A program made the position numbers and the translations under genes. Positions 39,529 to 47,611 of a stretch of 64,000 nt of DNA are shown here, piece by piece. The notes beneath the pieces were generated by a model, which was not told the DNA's origin, searched no databases, and was given only the letters and a program-made list of their open reading frames with translations. The stretch covers positions 310,001 to 374,000 of the forward strand of contig NZ_JBHSIS010000020.1 in the NCBI RefSeq assembly GCF_042653545.1, written 5' to 3'. The DNA comes from Actinophytocola glycyrrhizae (GTDB lineage: Bacteria > Actinomycetota > Actinomycetes > Mycobacteriales > Pseudonocardiaceae). Within the stretch, counting starts at the first letter, position 1, and every line of letters begins with the position of its first letter.

Positions 39529-40625
39529 CGGTCTCCTCGCGTCATCACGTACCCGTCCCCGTTCGCCACCACGTCCAGCACCTCGCCACGCGGCCGTCCG
39601 CAGCGCCGGCCGCACCCCGACCAGTGCACCGGCACCTCGACCCCGGCCACCGGCCGCGCGTCGGCCAGCACGTCGGCGAGTGCCTTGGCACAGCCCGGCC
39701 GCCCGACGCACGCGGTGACCCTCGGCGCGCCAGGGTCGAGGAGCAGCCCGGCAGACCGTAGCCCTTCGGTGGCCGGTGCCGCATCGGCCAGATCGGCGAC
39801 CACCACCGCCCGCCACGGCGTCACCACCAGCGGTGCGCCGGTGTCGGCGAGCGCGGCGGCCTGTGCACGGTTCAGCCAGCCGAGCGGCGCGCCAGCGACG
39901 AGCGCGGTGCGCCCGTCCGCCTGCGCGGCCGGGCCGAACGGGGTGGCCGGAACTGGTTGCGGCGCCACGGGTTCCGCCACCGACGCGCCGAGCCGCGCGG
40001 CGACACGCCGACGCGCCCGGTCGGCCAGCTCGGCGAGTCGCCACTCGTCCGCGCGTTCGGTCAGGAACGCCTCGGCGCAGGCGAGCATGAGAAGGATCAC
40101 GTCCCCGATGGGCACGCGCAGCCCGCTGTCGGTGCCACCCAACAGGATCGCGGCGGTCCCCGGGGTGGTCGCGAGCGCGGCGACGTCCGCACCCAGCCAC
40201 GCGACGTCGCCCCGGCCATCGTCGAGCGCGAACAGGAACCGCCCTGGAAGCCCTGCCAGCCCGGCGTTTTCCCGCAGCGCGGCGTCCAGTTCGGACACGA
40301 GCGGCCGCACGTCGGCGAGTCCGGCGGTGTCGCGGCCGGTCAGGGGAGACGCCATGATGTTGCGCACCTTGTCGTGCGTCGCCGACGGCAGCAGCCCGGC
40401 GGCGGACAGGCGCGCCGCGAGTTCGGTCTCCGCGCCGTCGTCGAGCCCACGCACCTGCAGGTTCGCCCGCGACGTGAGTTCCACGCTGCCGTCGCCGAGT
40501 TCGGCCGCGCCCCGCGCGACCACGCGGAACGCCTCGGCGGACAACTGTCCGCCCGGCACCCGGATCCGCGCCACCCCGCCGTCGGCGGCACGGTGCACGG
40601 CAAGCACGCCAGGACAGGCATCCAT
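39525..40625 (-). CDS. cobG: Precorrin-3B synthase (CobG)
   Basis: A 366-residue monooxygenase of the sulfite/nitrite reductase family that uses oxygen to make precorrin-3B, the hallmark of the aerobic pathway. Iron-sulfur ligands are visible in TACVGRPGCAKAL (about 305) and HWSGCGRRCGRPRG (about 340). The ferredoxin-like repeats include ARIRVPGGQLSAEAFRVVAR and VELTSRANLQVRGL. ATG at 40625. It is first in the cobG-cobH-cobIJ operon and divergent from cobN with only 43 bases between. Confidence 0.93.
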   Translation of the reverse strand: MDACPGVLAVHRAADGGVARIRVPGGQLSAEAFRVVARGAAELGDGSVELTSRANLQVRGLDDGAETELAARLSAAGLLPSATHDKVRNIMASPLTGRDTAGLADVRPLVSELDAALRENAGLAGLPGRFLFALDDGRGDVAWLGADVAALATTPGTAAILLGGTDSGLRVPIGDVILLMLACAEAFLTERADEWRLAELADRARRRVAARLGASVAEPVAPQPVPATPFGPAAQADGRTALVAGAPLGWLNRAQAAALADTGAPLVVTPWRAVVVADLADAAPATEGLRSAGLLLDPGAPRVTACVGRPGCAKALADVLADARPVAGVEVPVHWSGCGRRCGRPRGEVLDVVANGDGYVMTRGDR

Positions 40626-40635
40626 CTGACGGTTC

Positions 40636-40662
40636 CGGATCGGCACGATCCGAATATAGAGT
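40636..40662. promoter_or_regulatory. cobG-cobN divergent promoter with perfect palindrome
   Basis: CGGATCG-GCA-CGATCCG (40636-40652) is a perfect 7-3-7 palindrome. TAGAGT (40657-40662) plus 6 bases leads to the cobN GTG (leaderless). On the other strand TATATT (40658-40653) can be the -10 of cobG. The palindrome sits where a bound protein would touch both promoters; the regulator is not identified. Confidence 0.55.
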
Positions 40663-40668
40663 TCTTTT

Positions 40669-43600
40669 GTGATCCTGCTCCTCTCCACCTCCGACACCGA
40701 CCTTCTCTCCGCGCGTGCGAGCGGCGCCGGATACCGGCTCGGCAACCCCGCGCGGCTCGCGGCGGCCGATCTGCCGGACCTCGTCGACGGCACCGACCTG
40801 GTCGTCGTGCGCCTGCTCGGCGGGCGCCGGGCGTGGGAGGAGGGCCTGGACGCGCTGCTCGCCGGACCGCGGCCGGTCGTGGTGCTGGGTGGTGAGCAGG
40901 CGCCGGACGCCGAACTGATGGAGCTGTCCACCGTGCCCGGCGGGGTGGTCGCGCAGGCGCACGCCTACCTCGCGCACGGCGGCCGCGACAACCTGCGTGA
41001 GCTGTCCCACTTCCTGTCCGACACGGTGCTGTTGACCGGGCACGGGTTCGCGCCGCCCGTGCCGACGCCCGGGTGGGGCAGGCTGGAGCGCACGGCGCGG
41101 CGCACCGAGGGCCCGACGGTCGCGGTCCTGTACTACCGCGCGCACCACATGGCGGGGAACACCGCGTTCGTGGAGACCCTCTCGGCCGCGATCGAGGACG
41201 CGGGCGGGCAGGCGCTGCCGGTGTTCTGCGCGTCGCTGCGCACCGCGCCCGACGAGCTGATCTCGTTGCTGGGCAAGGCGGACGCGCTCGTGGTCACCGT
41301 GCTCGCGGCGGGTGGCACCACCCCGGCCGCCGCGTCGGCGGGCGGGGACGACGACGCGTGGGACGTCGGTGCGCTCGCCGCGCTCGACGTGCCGGTCATC
41401 CAGGGGCTGTGCGTCACGTCGAGCCGCGCCGCGTGGGCGGACAGCGACGACGGTCTGTCCCCTTTGGACACCGCGACGCAGGTCGCGGTGCCGGAGTTCG
41501 ACGGGCGGCTCATCGCGGTCCCGTTCTCGTTCAAGGAACTCGACGCAGACGGGCTGTCGGTGTACGTGCCGGACGCCGAGCGGGCCGCACGGGTCGCGGG
41601 CATCGCCGTGCGGCACGCCGCGCTGCGCCACACGCCGACGGGGGAGCGGAAGGTCGCGCTGATGCTGTCGGCGTACCCGACGAAGCACGCGCGGATCGGC
41701 AACGCGGTCGGTCTCGACACCCCGGCGAGCGCGGTTCGGCTGCTGAACGCCATGCGGGAACGCGGCTACCACGTCGGCGAACTCCCCGGCATGGCGAACG
41801 GCGACGGCGACGCGCTGATCCACGCGCTCATCGAGGCCGGCGGGCAGGACCCCGACTGGCTCACCGAGGGGCAGCTCGCCGGGAACCCCGTCCGCATCAA
41901 GGCTTCCGAGTACCGCGACTGGTATGACACGCTGCCCGCCGGCCTGCGGGAGTCGATCGAGCGGCACTGGGGCCCGCCGCCCGGCGAGCTGTTCGTGGAC
42001 GACGGGGACATCGTGCTCGCCGCGCTGCCGGCAGGCAACGTGGTGCTGATCGTCCAGCCACCGCGCGGGTTCGGCGAGAACCCGGTCGCCATCTACCACG
42101 ACCCGGACCTGCCACCGAGCCACCACTACCTCGCCGCCTACCGGTGGATCCGGCACACGTTCGGCGCGCACGCGATGGTGCACCTCGGCAAGCACGGCAA
42201 CCTGGAATGGTTGCCGGGCAAGAACCTCGGCATGTCCGCCTCGTGCGCGACCGACGCCGCGCTCGGCGACCTGCCGTTGATCTACCCGTTCCTCGTCAAC
42301 GACCCCGGCGAGGGCACGCAGGCCAAGCGGCGCGCGCACGCGGTGCTCGTGGACCACCTGGTGCCACCGATGGCCCGCGCCGAGAGCTACGGCGACATGG
42401 CCAGACTGGAGCAACTGCTCGACGAGCACGCGTCGATCGCCGCCATGGACCCGGCGAAGCTGCCCGCCGTCCGGGCGCAGATCTGGACGCTCATCCAGGC
42501 CGCGAAGCTCGACCACGACCTCGGGATCAGCGACCGCCCGCACGACGCCGAGTTCGACGACTTCCTGCTGCACATCGACGGCTGGCTGTGCGAGGTGAAG
42601 GACGCGCAGATCCGCGACGGGCTGCACGTGCTCGGCGCCGCGCCGACCGGCGAGGCGCGCGTCAACCTGGTCGGGTCGATGCTGCGGGCCCGGCAGGTGT
42701 GGGGCGGCAACGCGAACGCGCTGCCCGGCCTGCGGGAGGCGTTGGGGCTGGCGGAGGACGGTTCTTCCGCACGGTCCGATGTGGACCGCATCGAAGAGCT
42801 GTCCACCGCTCTGGTGTCCACGATGGAGTCCCGGGGCTGGGCGACGGACGCGGTTCCCTCGGTGTGCGAGGAGGTGCTCGGCCGCGTCGAGCCCGCCGTC
42901 GCCGACGTGCTCACGTTCGCCGCCGCCGAGGTCGTGCCCCGGCTCGCGCGGACGACCGACGAGATCGACAACGTGCTGCACGCACTCGACGGCGGCTACG
43001 TCCCGGCCGGGCCGAGCGGCTCGCCCCTGCGTGGTCTGGTCAACGTCCTGCCCACGGGCCGGAACTTCTACTCGGTCGACCCGAAGGCGATCCCGAGCAG
43101 GCTCGCCTGGGAGACCGGGCAGGCGATGGCCGACTCGCTGCTGACCCGCTACCGCACCGACACCGGCGAGTGGCCGGAGTCGGTCGGGCTGTCCATCTGG
43201 GGCACGTCGGCGATGCGCACGGCGGGCGACGACATCGCCGAGGTGTTCGCGCTGCTCGGGGTCCGGCCGGTGTGGGACGAGGCGTCCCGCCGCGTGAGCG
43301 GCCTGGAGGTCGTCCCGCTCACCGAGCTGGGCCGTCCCCGGATCGACGTGACGGTGCGGATCTCGGGCTTCTTCCGGGACGCGTTCCCGCACGTGGTCTA
43401 CCTGATCGACGACGCGGTCGGGATGGTCGCCGCGCTGGACGAGTCCGACGAGGACAACCACGTGCGTGCGCACGTGCGGTCGGACCTGGACGACCACGCC
43501 GACGAACGCCGTGCCACCACCCGGGTCTTCGGCTCCAGGCCCGGTTCCTACGGCGCCGGTCTGCTCCCGTTGATCGACAGCCACAACTGGCGTGACGACA

Positions 43601-44241
43601 GCGACCTCGCCGAGGTGTACGCGGTGTGGGGCGGGTTCGCCTACGGCCGGGACCTCGACGGCGCACCGGCCCGCGAGGACATGGAGGCCGCGTACCGGCG
43701 GATCGCGGTGGCGGCGAAGAACACCGACACCCGCGAGCACGACATCGCCGACTCCGACGACTACTTCCAGTACCACGGCGGGATGATCGCGACCGTCCGC
43801 GCCCTGACCGGTCGCGCCCCGGCCGCCTACATCGGCGACAGCACCCGCCCGGACGCGGTCCGCACCCGGTCGCTCACCGAGGAGACCGCCAGGGTGTTCC
43901 GGTCCAGGGTGGTGAACCCGAGGTGGCTCGCCGCGATGCGCAGGCACGGCTACAAGGGCGCGTTCGAGCTGGCGGCGACGGTCGACTACCTGTTCGGCTA
44001 CGACGCCACCACCGGCGTCGTGAGCGACTGGATGTACGAGCAGCTCGCGCAGACCTACCTGCTCGACGAGGAGAACCAGAAGTTCCTGACCGAGTCGAAC
44101 CCGTGGGCGTTGCACGGGATCGCCGAGCGCCTGCTCGAGGCGGCGGAGCGCAAGCTGTGGGCGGAGCCGGACGCGGACACGCTGCGTGCCGTGCGGGCCC
44201 TCTACCTGAAGGCGGAAGGCGACCTCGAGTCCGGCACCTGA
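40669..44241 (+). CDS. cobN: Cobaltochelatase subunit CobN
   Basis: A 1190-residue large subunit of the ATP-dependent cobalt chelatase, similar in length to known CobN. The metal/tetrapyrrole-binding blocks include HAMVHLGKHGNLEWLPGKNL (about 504-523), IYPFLVNDPGEGTQAKRRAH, GRNFYSVDPKAIPSRLAWET and GAYGAG-like GSYGAGLLPLID. It inserts cobalt into hydrogenobyrinate diamide together with the ChlI/ChlD-like fusion encoded 7 kb away. GTG start, leaderless. It stands alone on the plus strand. Confidence 0.96.
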   Translation: MILLLSTSDTDLLSARASGAGYRLGNPARLAAADLPDLVDGTDLVVVRLLGGRRAWEEGLDALLAGPRPVVVLGGEQAPDAELMELSTVPGGVVAQAHAYLAHGGRDNLRELSHFLSDTVLLTGHGFAPPVPTPGWGRLERTARRTEGPTVAVLYYRAHHMAGNTAFVETLSAAIEDAGGQALPVFCASLRTAPDELISLLGKADALVVTVLAAGGTTPAAASAGGDDDAWDVGALAALDVPVIQGLCVTSSRAAWADSDDGLSPLDTATQVAVPEFDGRLIAVPFSFKELDADGLSVYVPDAERAARVAGIAVRHAALRHTPTGERKVALMLSAYPTKHARIGNAVGLDTPASAVRLLNAMRERGYHVGELPGMANGDGDALIHALIEAGGQDPDWLTEGQLAGNPVRIKASEYRDWYDTLPAGLRESIERHWGPPPGELFVDDGDIVLAALPAGNVVLIVQPPRGFGENPVAIYHDPDLPPSHHYLAAYRWIRHTFGAHAMVHLGKHGNLEWLPGKNLGMSASCATDAALGDLPLIYPFLVNDPGEGTQAKRRAHAVLVDHLVPPMARAESYGDMARLEQLLDEHASIAAMDPAKLPAVRAQIWTLIQAAKLDHDLGISDRPHDAEFDDFLLHIDGWLCEVKDAQIRDGLHVLGAAPTGEARVNLVGSMLRARQVWGGNANALPGLREALGLAEDGSSARSDVDRIEELSTALVSTMESRGWATDAVPSVCEEVLGRVEPAVADVLTFAAAEVVPRLARTTDEIDNVLHALDGGYVPAGPSGSPLRGLVNVLPTGRNFYSVDPKAIPSRLAWETGQAMADSLLTRYRTDTGEWPESVGLSIWGTSAMRTAGDDIAEVFALLGVRPVWDEASRRVSGLEVVPLTELGRPRIDVTVRISGFFRDAFPHVVYLIDDAVGMVAALDESDEDNHVRAHVRSDLDDHADERRATTRVFGSRPGSYGAGLLPLIDSHNWRDDSDLAEVYAVWGGFAYGRDLDGAPAREDMEAAYRRIAVAAKNTDTREHDIADSDDYFQYHGGMIATVRALTGRAPAAYIGDSTRPDAVRTRSLTEETARVFRSRVVNPRWLAAMRRHGYKGAFELAATVDYLFGYDATTGVVSDWMYEQLAQTYLLDEENQKFLTESNPWALHGIAERLLEAAERKLWAEPDADTLRAVRALYLKAEGDLESGT

Positions 44242-44374
44242 TCTGGTGCCGGTGGTCACGGCCCGCTGAGCCGCCAAGGGTGATCGAGGTCACGGGTGCG
44301 AGGTCCGCCACACCGGGAGCCCGGCCGGGCACGGCATCCGCGGACGCGGAATGCTGCGTGGCATGGAGTTCCTC

Positions 44375-44746
44375 ATGAGCCGGATGATCCTGCACCCGCG
44401 CGATCCCGCCACGACGCTCGCGTTCTACCGCGACACGCTGGGGCTGGCCGTGTACCGCGAGTTCCCCGGCGGGACGGTGTTCTTCCTCGGCAACGGGTTC
44501 CTCGAGGTGTCCGGCCGAGGGGAGACCGGCCCTGGGCCGGACGTCGTGCTGTGGTTGCAGGTCCGTGATATCACGGAGACCGCACGGCAGTTCACCGAGC
44601 GCGGTGTTCCGGTCGAGCGTGGACCGGAGAAGGAGCCGTGGGGGCTGGTGGAGATGTGGGTCCGGGACCCGGACGGGCTGCGGATCGTGGTCGTCGAAGT
44701 GCCCTCCGACCACCCGATACGTCGCGACCAGCGGCGGATATCCTGA
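44375..44746 (+). CDS. VOC (glyoxalase/bleomycin resistance-like) protein
   Basis: A 123-residue vicinal-oxygen-chelate fold protein. The beta-alpha-beta modules show LHPRDPATTLAFYRDTLGLA and LQVRDITETARQFTERGVPV, and the second-half strand WVRDPDGLRIVVVEV. One domain only, so it probably dimerises. A substrate such as a toxin or catechol cannot be named. ATG at 44375 has GGAG at good spacing; ATG at 44363 or 44351 is possible. It is followed by the HxlR gene. Confidence 0.85.
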   Translation: MSRMILHPRDPATTLAFYRDTLGLAVYREFPGGTVFFLGNGFLEVSGRGETGPGPDVVLWLQVRDITETARQFTERGVPVERGPEKEPWGLVEMWVRDPDGLRIVVVEVPSDHPIRRDQRRIS

Positions 44747-44766
44747 TTCGTCAGGAATTCGTCAGG
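44741..44766. promoter_or_regulatory. Palindrome plus direct repeat ahead of HxlR gene
   Basis: TCCTGA-TTCG-TCAGGA (44741-44756) is a perfect palindrome overlapping the VOC stop. TTCGTCAGG occurs twice (44747 and 44758), 11 bases apart. It lies about 60-85 bases before the HxlR start and could be its operator. Confidence 0.35.
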
Positions 44767-44827
44767 TCCGCGGGGTGCCCGTGCGACAAGGATGGGGCCG
44801 ACAGGTCGTCGACCGAGAGGCCGCAGG

Positions 44828-45499
44828 TTGTACCGCTACGAGCAGCATTGTCCGGTCGCGCGCGCCGCGGAGGTGGTGACCGAGCCGTGGACGCTGCTGG
44901 TGCTCCGCGAGATGCTGCGCGGCGCAGAACGTCGTGCGGACATCGCGCGTGGCGTGCCCAGGATGACGGCGAGCCTGCTGACGACCCGGCTGCGCACGCT
45001 CACCGCACACGGACTGGTCGTCGAGGTGCCGAACAACTCGCGGGAGAAGCGGTACCGGCTGACCGAGGCCGGGCGGGGCCTGCGGCCGATCGTCGACCAG
45101 CTCGGCCGGTGGGGCCAGCGCTGGCTGGCCCCACCGGGTCTGCGCGACCTCGACGCCGACGTGCTCCTGCGCGACATCTGCGCACAGATACCACCGGACC
45201 GGTTCCCGGCACGCAGGCTGACGGTGGCCGTCTCGGTCACCGACGCGCCCGGCACGAGCCAGTGGTGGCTCGCGCTGTCCCCGTCCGGCGCCACCGTCCA
45301 CCCAGGAAAGCCCGCCAGACAGGCCGACGTGCGGCTCGCGTGCACGCTGAGCGGCCTCGCAGGCGCCTGGCTGGGACGGCAAAGCTGGCTGCGTGCGGCC
45401 AGGGACCACACCGTCGTGTTCACCGGCGCGCCGGACGCGGTCCGCGCGGTGCTCGCCTGCGTCGGGGTGAGCCGGTACGCGAGCAGGGAGACAGCGTGA
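44828..45499 (+). CDS. HxlR family winged-helix regulator
   Basis: A 223-residue regulator. The HxlR DNA-binding domain covers about residues 5-100: QHCPVARAAEVVTEPWTLLV, LREMLRGAERRADIARGVPR, MTASLLTTRLRTLTAHGLVV. An additional C-terminal domain of about 110 residues resembles an SCP2-like sterol-carrier fold (VRLACTLSGLAGAWLGR). TTG at 44828 has a good GAGAGG RBS; ATG at 44792 is the alternative. The stop overlaps the GTG of the ATPase gene, so three genes are probably co-expressed. Confidence 0.88.
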   Translation: MYRYEQHCPVARAAEVVTEPWTLLVLREMLRGAERRADIARGVPRMTASLLTTRLRTLTAHGLVVEVPNNSREKRYRLTEAGRGLRPIVDQLGRWGQRWLAPPGLRDLDADVLLRDICAQIPPDRFPARRLTVAVSVTDAPGTSQWWLALSPSGATVHPGKPARQADVRLACTLSGLAGAWLGRQSWLRAARDHTVVFTGAPDAVRAVLACVGVSRYASRETA

Positions 45500-45867
45500 C
45501 CCTTCCGTTCGCCGACCAGTCCACGCTGATCATCCCGACCCCCGGCGTACCGACGCCGGACGAGGTCCAGGTCTGGATCCAGGAGACGCTGGCCGAGGTG
45601 CCCGCCGTCCCCCGGCTGCGGTCCACGCTCGTGGTCGAGGAACTGCTCGCCAACGCGCGCCTGCACGCGCGGCCGCCGTACGTGCTGCGGGTGGCGCTGG
45701 ACCACACCAGGCGGGCACTGCGGGTCTTCGTGGAGGACTGCGCGCCGCACAGCGGCGGCTCGTGGCGGACCGGCAGCGGGCTGGCGCTGGTCGACGGGCT
45801 GTCGCGGGGCTGGGGTGTGGAGCGGCGTACCCGCGCCAAGACGGTGTGGGCGGAGGTCGCGCTGTGA
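45496..45867 (+). CDS. RsbW-like histidine-kinase-fold ATPase
   Basis: A 123-residue HATPase domain protein of the anti-sigma kinase type. The N-box is VVEELLANARLHARPPYVLR and the G-box region is SGLALVDGLSRGWGVE, with FVEDCAPHSGG between. Such small ATPases in actinomycetes phosphorylate anti-anti-sigma factors or act as regulators without sensor domains. GTGA overlap with the HxlR gene and with the next gene. A second protein of the same type is encoded about 550 bases away on the other strand. Confidence 0.88.
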   Translation: MTLPFADQSTLIIPTPGVPTPDEVQVWIQETLAEVPAVPRLRSTLVVEELLANARLHARPPYVLRVALDHTRRALRVFVEDCAPHSGGSWRTGSGLALVDGLSRGWGVERRTRAKTVWAEVAL

Positions 45868-46418
45868 CCACCGAGCACGACCGGAGCCCGGCGTACGGCG
45901 CCTGGCCCACGGCCGTGGCGATCGAGGTGCTGCTGCTGTGGCCGCGCGGCGTGGCCGGCCATCCCCCCACGGTCGAGGAGGCCGGGCTGTGGCCGGTGTT
46001 CGCGATGGTCGTGACCGAGCCCGCCGACCAGGAGGTGGGCAGCGCCCGGCCCCTGTTCGGCCTGCTGGACCGGCCACGGGGCGACGACGAGATGACGGTC
46101 GTCGCGGCGGACGCGGCGTGGTCGATCCTCGACGAGGGCAACGCACTGCTCGGCCTGACCGTGCGGGGCACGGCGCCGGTCCGGTTCGGTATGCGGGTCC
46201 TGCTGCCCTCGGCCAGGGTGCTCGGCGTCCTGGACGTGGTCGCCCGCGGTGCGACCATCGGCATCACCACCCGCGACCGCGCCGCCCGGCTGCGCGACCG
46301 CGTGGACATCCGCACCGCGCTGCGCGACCTGGTGCTGCTGAGCTGCCCGCCGTCGGTCGAACTGGCCGCGCTCGCACACACCCTGCTCGCCGCGCGGGAC
46401 GGGGAACACTCAGCGTGA
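45864..46418 (+). CDS. Protein of unknown function between two RsbW-like ATPase genes
   Basis: A 184-residue soluble protein that I do not recognise. It has alternating hydrophobic and acidic segments (PTAVAIEVLLLWPRGVAGHP, RPLFGLLDRPRGDDEMTVVA, RVLGVLDVVARGATIGITTR) and a C-terminal helix VELAALAHTLLAARDGEHSA. No transmembrane part and no catalytic motif are evident. It starts in GTGA overlap with the ATPase gene, so it is likely a partner, perhaps an antagonist. Its last 9 bases overlap the convergent second ATPase gene. Confidence 0.72.
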   Translation: MTTEHDRSPAYGAWPTAVAIEVLLLWPRGVAGHPPTVEEAGLWPVFAMVVTEPADQEVGSARPLFGLLDRPRGDDEMTVVAADAAWSILDEGNALLGLTVRGTAPVRFGMRVLLPSARVLGVLDVVARGATIGITTRDRAARLRDRVDIRTALRDLVLLSCPPSVELAALAHTLLAARDGEHSA

Positions 46419-46847
46419 GTGCGCGGCGCCGCGCGGTGGCACGAGCACGGGCAGCAGAGCCCAGACCGTCTTGCCCGCCACCGCGCCACCGGCGTCCCGG
46501 GCCTGCTCGACACCCCACCGCGGGCACATGCCGCGCACCAGGCGCAACCCCCTGCCAAGCGGCCACGCGTCCGCCCGGCCGGGAGAGCTGTCGGTGACGG
46601 CCAGCCGGATGATGTGGCCGGCGGAGCGGTCCGCGACTCGCACCCGGTACGGCGGCGCCGCGTGGTCGAAGGCGTTGGCGACCAGTTCGCCGAGCACGAA
46701 CGCGGCCTCCCGGATCACGCCCGGTGTGCAACCATCGAGCGGCGCGCGCAACCATGTGGACAGCGCGGCGCGGAAACCGGGGTCGACCGTGGCGAGGCGG
46801 ATCTCCGTCGGCAGGCGTCCCACCACGCCGGGTGCGGTGTCGGTCAC
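46410..46847 (-). CDS. Second RsbW-like histidine-kinase-fold ATPase
   Basis: A 145-residue HATPase protein. The N-box is AAFVLGELVANAFDHAAPPY, followed by IIRLAVTDSSPG and the G-box GRGLRLVRGMCPRWGVEQ, ending AGKTVWALLPVLVPPRG. GTG at 46847 is favoured by a GGCGAGG upstream and by better codon usage from there. An in-frame ATG at 46907 would overlap the start of the divergent response regulator gene by two bases. It resembles the ATPase at 45496 in layout. Confidence 0.85.
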   Translation of the reverse strand: MTDTAPGVVGRLPTEIRLATVDPGFRAALSTWLRAPLDGCTPGVIREAAFVLGELVANAFDHAAPPYRVRVADRSAGHIIRLAVTDSSPGRADAWPLGRGLRLVRGMCPRWGVEQARDAGGAVAGKTVWALLPVLVPPRGAAHSR

Positions 46848-46881
46848 CTCGACATCCTCGCCGCGCCCGAGCCAGCGAAAC

Positions 46882-46899
46882 CTGACGAACGGCTGACGA
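46882..46899 (+). promoter_or_regulatory. 11-base-spaced direct repeat upstream of OmpR-type regulator
   Basis: CTGACGA occurs twice, at 46882-46888 and 46893-46899, exactly one helical turn apart and ending 6 bases before the ATG of the response regulator. Tandem sites with this spacing are usual for OmpR/PhoB-type dimers, so autoregulation is plausible. Confidence 0.35.
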
Positions 46900-46905
46900 T
46901 TCAAC

Positions 46906-47598
46906 ATGACGACCACCTTGTTGCTCGTCGAGGACGACGCGCGGATCCGGGAGGCGCTGCACCTGGCGATGGCCGACGAGGGCTTCCGGGTGATCGAGGC
47001 CGCGACCGGCGAGGACGCGCTCGCCCGGCTCGCGCAGGACGGGCCGGAACCCGACGTCGTGCTGCTCGACCTGATGCTGCCCGGCATGGACGGGCTCACG
47101 GTGTGCGCCCGGATCCGGGAACGCGGCGACCTGCCGATCATCATGGTGACCGCGCTCACCGGGCCGAACGAGGTGATCGCCGGGCTCGAGGCCGGGGCCG
47201 ACGACTATGTGACGAAACCGGTCGACGCCGGTGAGCTGAGCGCCAGGATCCGGGCACTGCTGCGCCGGTCCAGGGCAGGCGACCCGGACGTGCCCGCGGT
47301 GGCTGACCTCGGTGACCTCAGCGTGCGGGTCACCGAGGGCCGGGTGCTGCGCGACGGCGAGGAGGTGCCGCTCACCAAGACCGAGTTCCGGCTGCTGTGC
47401 GCGCTGGTGCTGGCCGGTGGCGCCGTGGTGACGCGGGAACAGCTGCTGGAGCGGGTGTGGGAGTACGGGTACTTCGGGGACACGCGGCTGCTGGACGTGC
47501 ACGTCCGCAGGCTGCGCCGCAAGATCGAGCCGGATCCCGGGCGGCCGACGCACGTGGTCACCGTCCGGGGCGTCGGCTACCGCGCTGGCACACCGTGA
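46906..47598 (+). CDS. OmpR/PhoB family response regulator
   Basis: A 230-residue regulator. The receiver domain has LLVEDDARIREALHLAMADE, phosphorylated Asp in VVLLDLMLPGMDGL (about 52) and Lys in DDYVTKPVDAGEL (about 104). The C-terminal winged helix includes PLTKTEFRLLCALVLAGGAV and RLLDVHVRRLRRKIEPDPGR. It works with the kinase encoded 13 bases downstream. No RBS is visible before the ATG, so the transcript may be leaderless. Confidence 0.94.
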   Translation: MTTTLLLVEDDARIREALHLAMADEGFRVIEAATGEDALARLAQDGPEPDVVLLDLMLPGMDGLTVCARIRERGDLPIIMVTALTGPNEVIAGLEAGADDYVTKPVDAGELSARIRALLRRSRAGDPDVPAVADLGDLSVRVTEGRVLRDGEEVPLTKTEFRLLCALVLAGGAVVTREQLLERVWEYGYFGDTRLLDVHVRRLRRKIEPDPGRPTHVVTVRGVGYRAGTP

Positions 47599-47611
47599 AC
47601 GGGGGACACCG

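Noticed and set aside
38899..44277. A 1792-codon open frame on the minus strand antisense to cobN
   Set aside because: It is the GC-bias shadow of cobN. Only its last 210 codons match a protein family (CobH), and the rest is low-information Arg/Gly/Val-rich sequence.
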